In this document: positions 61,781 through 64,000 of the stretch, piece after piece
Layout of the letters: every line of letters starts with the position of its first letter
Position numbering within the stretch: the first letter of the stretch is position 1
From: Marivivens donghaensis
GTDB taxonomy: Bacteria; Pseudomonadota; Alphaproteobacteria; Rhodobacterales; Rhodobacteraceae
Direction of reading: 5' to 3'
Assembly (NCBI RefSeq): GCF_011806565.1
Contig: NZ_JAATOP010000002.1
Location: 1 to 64,000, forward strand
DNA length: 64,000 nt
Translations under genes and position numbers: made by a program
Notes under the pieces: generated by a model
Told to the model about the DNA's origin: nothing
Databases searched by the model: none
The model's input: the letters and a program-made list of their open reading frames with translations, nothing else

Positions 61781-62101
61781 ATGGCTACCGTAGCTGTAAC
61801 CGATGCAACCTTTGACGCCGAAGTGCGTCAGTCCGATGTTCCGGTCCTCGTTGACTTCTGGGCAGAATGGTGTGGCCCGTGCCGCATGATCGGCCCTGCT
61901 CTGGAAGAGCTGTCAGACGAGATGGCCGGTAAGGTCAAAATCGTCAAAGTGAACGTTGACGAAAACCCGAATTCCGTAGCCCAGCTCGGCGTTCGCGGCA
62001 TCCCGGCTCTGTTCATCTTCAAGGACGGCGAAGTCCAATCGAACAAGGCAGGCGCTGCTCCCAAAGCCGCTCTGCAAAGCTGGATCGAGTCCTCGATCTA
62101 A
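61781..62101 (+). CDS. trxA: Thioredoxin
   Basis: The 106-residue protein is a classical cytoplasmic thioredoxin with active site '[20 protein letters not shown]' (Cys-Gly-Pro-Cys, about residues 25-44), '[20 protein letters not shown]' (cis-Pro) and '[20 protein letters not shown]'. GCAGGAG precedes the ATG. It lies 54 bp after addA, a frequent pairing in this group, and is closed by a strong terminator. Confidence 0.97.
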   Translation: MATVAVTDATFDAEVRQSDVPVLVDFWAEWCGPCRMIGPALEELSDEMAGKVKIVKVNVDENPNSVAQLGVRGIPALFIFKDGEVQSNKAGAAPKAALQSWIESSI

Positions 62102-62125
62102 GCACGCATAGAATTCTATGAAAGC

Positions 62126-62165
62126 GCCCGCTGACCTGATGAGGTGAGCGGGCCTTTTGTTTTTT
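62126..62165 (+). terminator. Intrinsic terminator of trxA
   Basis: GCCCGCT (62126-62132) pairs AGCGGGC (62147-62153), with an inner ACCT/AGGT pair, then CTTTTGTTTTT. A perfect 14-bp palindrome, CATAGAATTCTATG (62107-62120), lies between it and the trxA stop. Confidence 0.9.
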
Positions 62166-62290
62166 ATACGTCGGAAATGTATACGGGCAATGTCACAGGT
62201 CAGGCGGCTTCTTTGTGCTGAGAGTCGAGTACGCGGGTTGCACCTGTGCCGCCGGCTAACCATATTCCGGCAAAAGACAGGAGAGCCCGA

Positions 62291-62848
62291 ATGGCCGATA
62301 ACGAATTCCCCGGATGGCATGGCACGACGATCATTGGCGTGCGCAAAGGCAACGAAGTCGTCGTTGCCGGTGACGGACAGGTCTCGCTGGGCCAGACGGT
62401 GATCAAAGGCACAGCGCGCAAGGTTCGCCGCCTGTCCCCAGGTGGTAAGGATGTGGTTTGCGGCTTTGCCGGTTCGACTGCTGACGCGTTTACTCTGCTT
62501 GAGCGTCTGGAAAAGAAGCTTGAGGCGACCCCCGGTCAGTTGATGCGTGCAAGCGTGGAACTGGCGAAGGACTGGCGTACGGACAAGTACCTCCAGAAGC
62601 TCGAAGCCATGCTGATCGTGACGGACGGCACCGACCTGTTCGTGATCACCGGTGCTGGCGACGTGCTGGAGCCGGAACATGACGTGGCTGCTATCGGTTC
62701 GGGCGGCAACTACGCGCTTGCTGCGGCGCGTGCGATGATGGACAGCGATAAGGACGCCGAAACCGTTGCGCGCGAAGCCATGGCCATCGCCGCCGACATT
62801 TGCGTCTACACCAACGGCAAGCTCACCATCGAAAAAATCGCGAAGTAA
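62291..62848 (+). CDS. hslV: ATP-dependent protease subunit HslV
   Basis: HslV is the peptidase of the HslUV (ClpYQ) protease. The 185-residue protein has the catalytic Thr in '[20 protein letters not shown]' (processing exposes Thr near residue 10-11), '[20 protein letters not shown]', '[20 protein letters not shown]' and '[19 protein letters not shown]'. AGGAG precedes ATG 62291. Unlike most operons, hslU does not follow directly: an opposite-strand BrnA-like gene lies between, and its stop abuts the hslV stop. Confidence 0.95.
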   Translation: MADNEFPGWHGTTIIGVRKGNEVVVAGDGQVSLGQTVIKGTARKVRRLSPGGKDVVCGFAGSTADAFTLLERLEKKLEATPGQLMRASVELAKDWRTDKYLQKLEAMLIVTDGTDLFVITGAGDVLEPEHDVAAIGSGGNYALAAARAMMDSDKDAETVAREAMAIAADICVYTNGKLTIEKIAK

Positions 62849-63145
62849 CTACTTTTTCGCGTTCATATAGGCCCGCAGGACAGCGTTCATGCGGGTCTGA
62901 TATCCCTTTCCGCCATCGCGGAAGTAATCCAGCACATCACGGTCGACACGGAGCGAGATGGCCTGCTTTGTCTGCGGCATCTCGGGCTCTTCGCGCAGCC
63001 ACGGCTCGTCGGGGGCCGCATATTCCTGCGGCTCAGGTTCGGCGGGGCGTTCTGGCTCCTGAACCGGCGCGACGTGTTCAACGGTCAGCTGGGTCGTCGG
63101 GATACGACGGACGATCTTGCGGATTTTCGGCGGCTCGACGCTCAT
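62849..63145 (-). CDS. BrnA antitoxin-like protein, orphan
   Basis: The 98-residue protein has a Pro/Glu-rich N-terminal half (residues about 1-58) and a C-terminal ribbon-helix-helix-like domain 'KQAISLRVDRDVLDYFRDGG' with 'YQTRMNAVLRAYMNAKK', as in BrnA antitoxins. No BrnT toxin gene is next to it. ATG at 63145 has AGGAGG at 6-nt spacing; GTG/ATG two codons earlier are possible. It lies on the opposite strand between hslV and hslU, abutting the hslV stop and divergent from hslU. It may be a DNA-binding regulator; toxin-antitoxin function is not supported. Confidence 0.75.
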   Translation of the reverse strand: MSVEPPKIRKIVRRIPTTQLTVEHVAPVQEPERPAEPEPQEYAAPDEPWLREEPEMPQTKQAISLRVDRDVLDYFRDGGKGYQTRMNAVLRAYMNAKK

Positions 63146-63255
63146 CATCACCCTCCTGAAGCTGCTCTTAGCGTATATACATAGACCGTTTTGGACAATC
63201 GGGTTGGATTTCTCTTTCGCAGTACCTAGATCGGTCCTGAAATTAAGAGGATGCC

Positions 63256-64000
63256 ATGACCGATCTGACCCCGCGCGAAATCGTTTCCGAACTCGATCGC
63301 TTTATCATCGGGCAGCAAGACGCCAAGCGCGCCGTCGCAGTCGCCCTGCGCAACCGCTGGCGCCGCAAGCAACTGGGCGATGACCTCCGTGACGAGGTGT
63401 ACCCCAAAAACATCCTGATGATCGGACCGACCGGTGTCGGCAAAACCGAAATCAGCCGCCGCCTTGCCAAGCTGGCCCGCGCGCCCTTCATCAAGGTCGA
63501 AGCCACCAAGTTCACCGAAGTCGGTTATGTCGGTCGTGACGTCGAGCAGATCGTCCGCGATCTGGTGGACATCGCGATCAACGACACCCGCGAATGGATG
63601 CGTGAAGACGTCAAAGCGAATGCTCACAAGGCCGCCGAAGACCGCGTGATCGAAGCTATCGCTGGCGTCGATGCTCGCGAAGGCACCCGCGAGTCCTTCC
63701 GCAAAAAACTGCGGACGGGCGAGCTGGACAACCACATCATCGAGATCGAAGTTGCCGATACGTCGAACCCGATGGGCGGCTTCGAGGTTCCGGGTCAACC
63801 GCAGATGGGCGGCATGATGAACCTTGGCGATCTTTTCGGTAAAGCGTTCCAGCGCAACGTGAAAAAGCGGATGACCGTGTCTGAGAGCTACGAGGTTCTG
63901 ATATCTGACGAGGCGGACAAACTGCTGGACGACGAGACCGTGAAGAAGGCCGCTATCGAAGCGGTCGAACAGAACGGCATCGTGTTCCTCGATGAAATCG
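63256..64000 (+). CDS. hslU: ATP-dependent protease ATPase subunit HslU (3' end cut off by window edge)
   Basis: HslU is the AAA+ unfoldase that feeds HslV. The visible 248 codons show '[20 protein letters not shown]' (residues about 11-30), Walker A '[20 protein letters not shown]' (about 54-73), '[20 protein letters not shown]', part of the intermediate domain, and the beginning of Walker B 'NGIVFLDEI' at the edge. AAGAGG precedes ATG 63256; an ATG at 63251 is out of frame. The remaining third lies outside the window. Confidence 0.96.
   Translation, partial: MTDLTPREIVSELDRFIIGQQDAKRAVAVALRNRWRRKQLGDDLRDEVYPKNILMIGPTGVGKTEISRRLAKLARAPFIKVEATKFTEVGYVGRDVEQIVRDLVDIAINDTREWMREDVKANAHKAAEDRVIEAIAGVDAREGTRESFRKKLRTGELDNHIIEIEVADTSNPMGGFEVPGQPQMGGMMNLGDLFGKAFQRNVKKRMTVSESYEVLISDEADKLLDDETVKKAAIEAVEQNGIVFLDEI

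Noticed and set aside
62849-63145. BrnT/BrnA toxin-antitoxin system
   Set aside because: Only an antitoxin-like protein is present; no BrnT-sized toxin frame lies on either side.
1-64000. CRISPR arrays, insertion sequences, prophage or integrative elements
   Set aside because: No direct-repeat arrays, transposase or integrase genes, or phage structural genes were seen, and no att-like duplication of the tRNA-Thr end was noticed.

Overview
The window looks like a chromosomal segment of a marine alphaproteobacterium of the order Rhodobacterales (Roseobacter-type). The basis is gene content and order, not a database match: a RegB/SenC/RegA redox system beside ahcY, a hemD-mitofilin-hemY operon, tsaE-amgK-murU-addB-addA, hslV/hslU, and a flagellar cluster with CtrA-type promoter boxes. 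GC content is high, genes are tightly packed (many 1-8 bp overlaps), and I see no insertion sequence, prophage, integron or CRISPR array. No stretch above 300 bases lacks a gene.

Layout. 1-9362: flagellar genes (a DUF6468-like gene, fliL, fliF, fliH-like, fliN, fliP, flgI, flgL, flgK, flgE, motB) with three TTAA-N7-TTAA-like CtrA boxes placed 44-51 nt before fliF, flgE and motB. 9526-16367: a surface-glycan island: a FlaA1/CapD-type nucleotide-sugar dehydratase facing a translationally coupled set (GT4 glycosyltransferase, unknown 259-aa protein, TPR protein, DUF6165 protein, FkbM methyltransferase). 16425-18262: Gfo/Idh/MocA oxidoreductase plus ThuA protein behind a LacI-type operator. 18401-28385: a complete reductive pyrimidine catabolism locus: preT-preA (dihydropyrimidine dehydrogenase), dihydropyrimidinase, N-carbamoyl amidohydrolase, an NMT1-type ABC importer, and the TetR-type regulator RutR with RutR-like boxes before both operons. 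28466-32542: a YnjBCD-type ABC transporter with a CDP-alcohol phosphatidyltransferase. 32775-37732: a periplasmic iron-associated module (imelysin, di-haem oxidoreductase, degenerate second imelysin, DUF1513) behind a promoter with two inverted repeats.

37796-39573: a BNR-repeat protein, an Rrf2/NsrR-like regulator and tRNA-Thr(CGU). 39621-46841: hemY, mitofilin, hemD, then tsaD, gpsA, YciI, EVE, DUF1761 and DUF2853 proteins. 46941-53309: ahcY, an HD hydrolase, RegA, SenC, RegB and a kinase-less PAS protein. 53350-64000: tsaE, amgK, murU, addB, addA, trxA, hslV, an orphan BrnA-like protein, and the start of hslU.

The most interesting points are the matched operators (CtrA in the flagellar genes, RutR-like boxes in the pyrimidine locus), the iron-type promoter architecture, the coupled glycan island with an unrecognised member, the co-transcribed lipid-synthase/ABC transporter genes, and the orphan antitoxin-like gene lying between hslV and hslU. 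I did not find a clearly unprecedented system.
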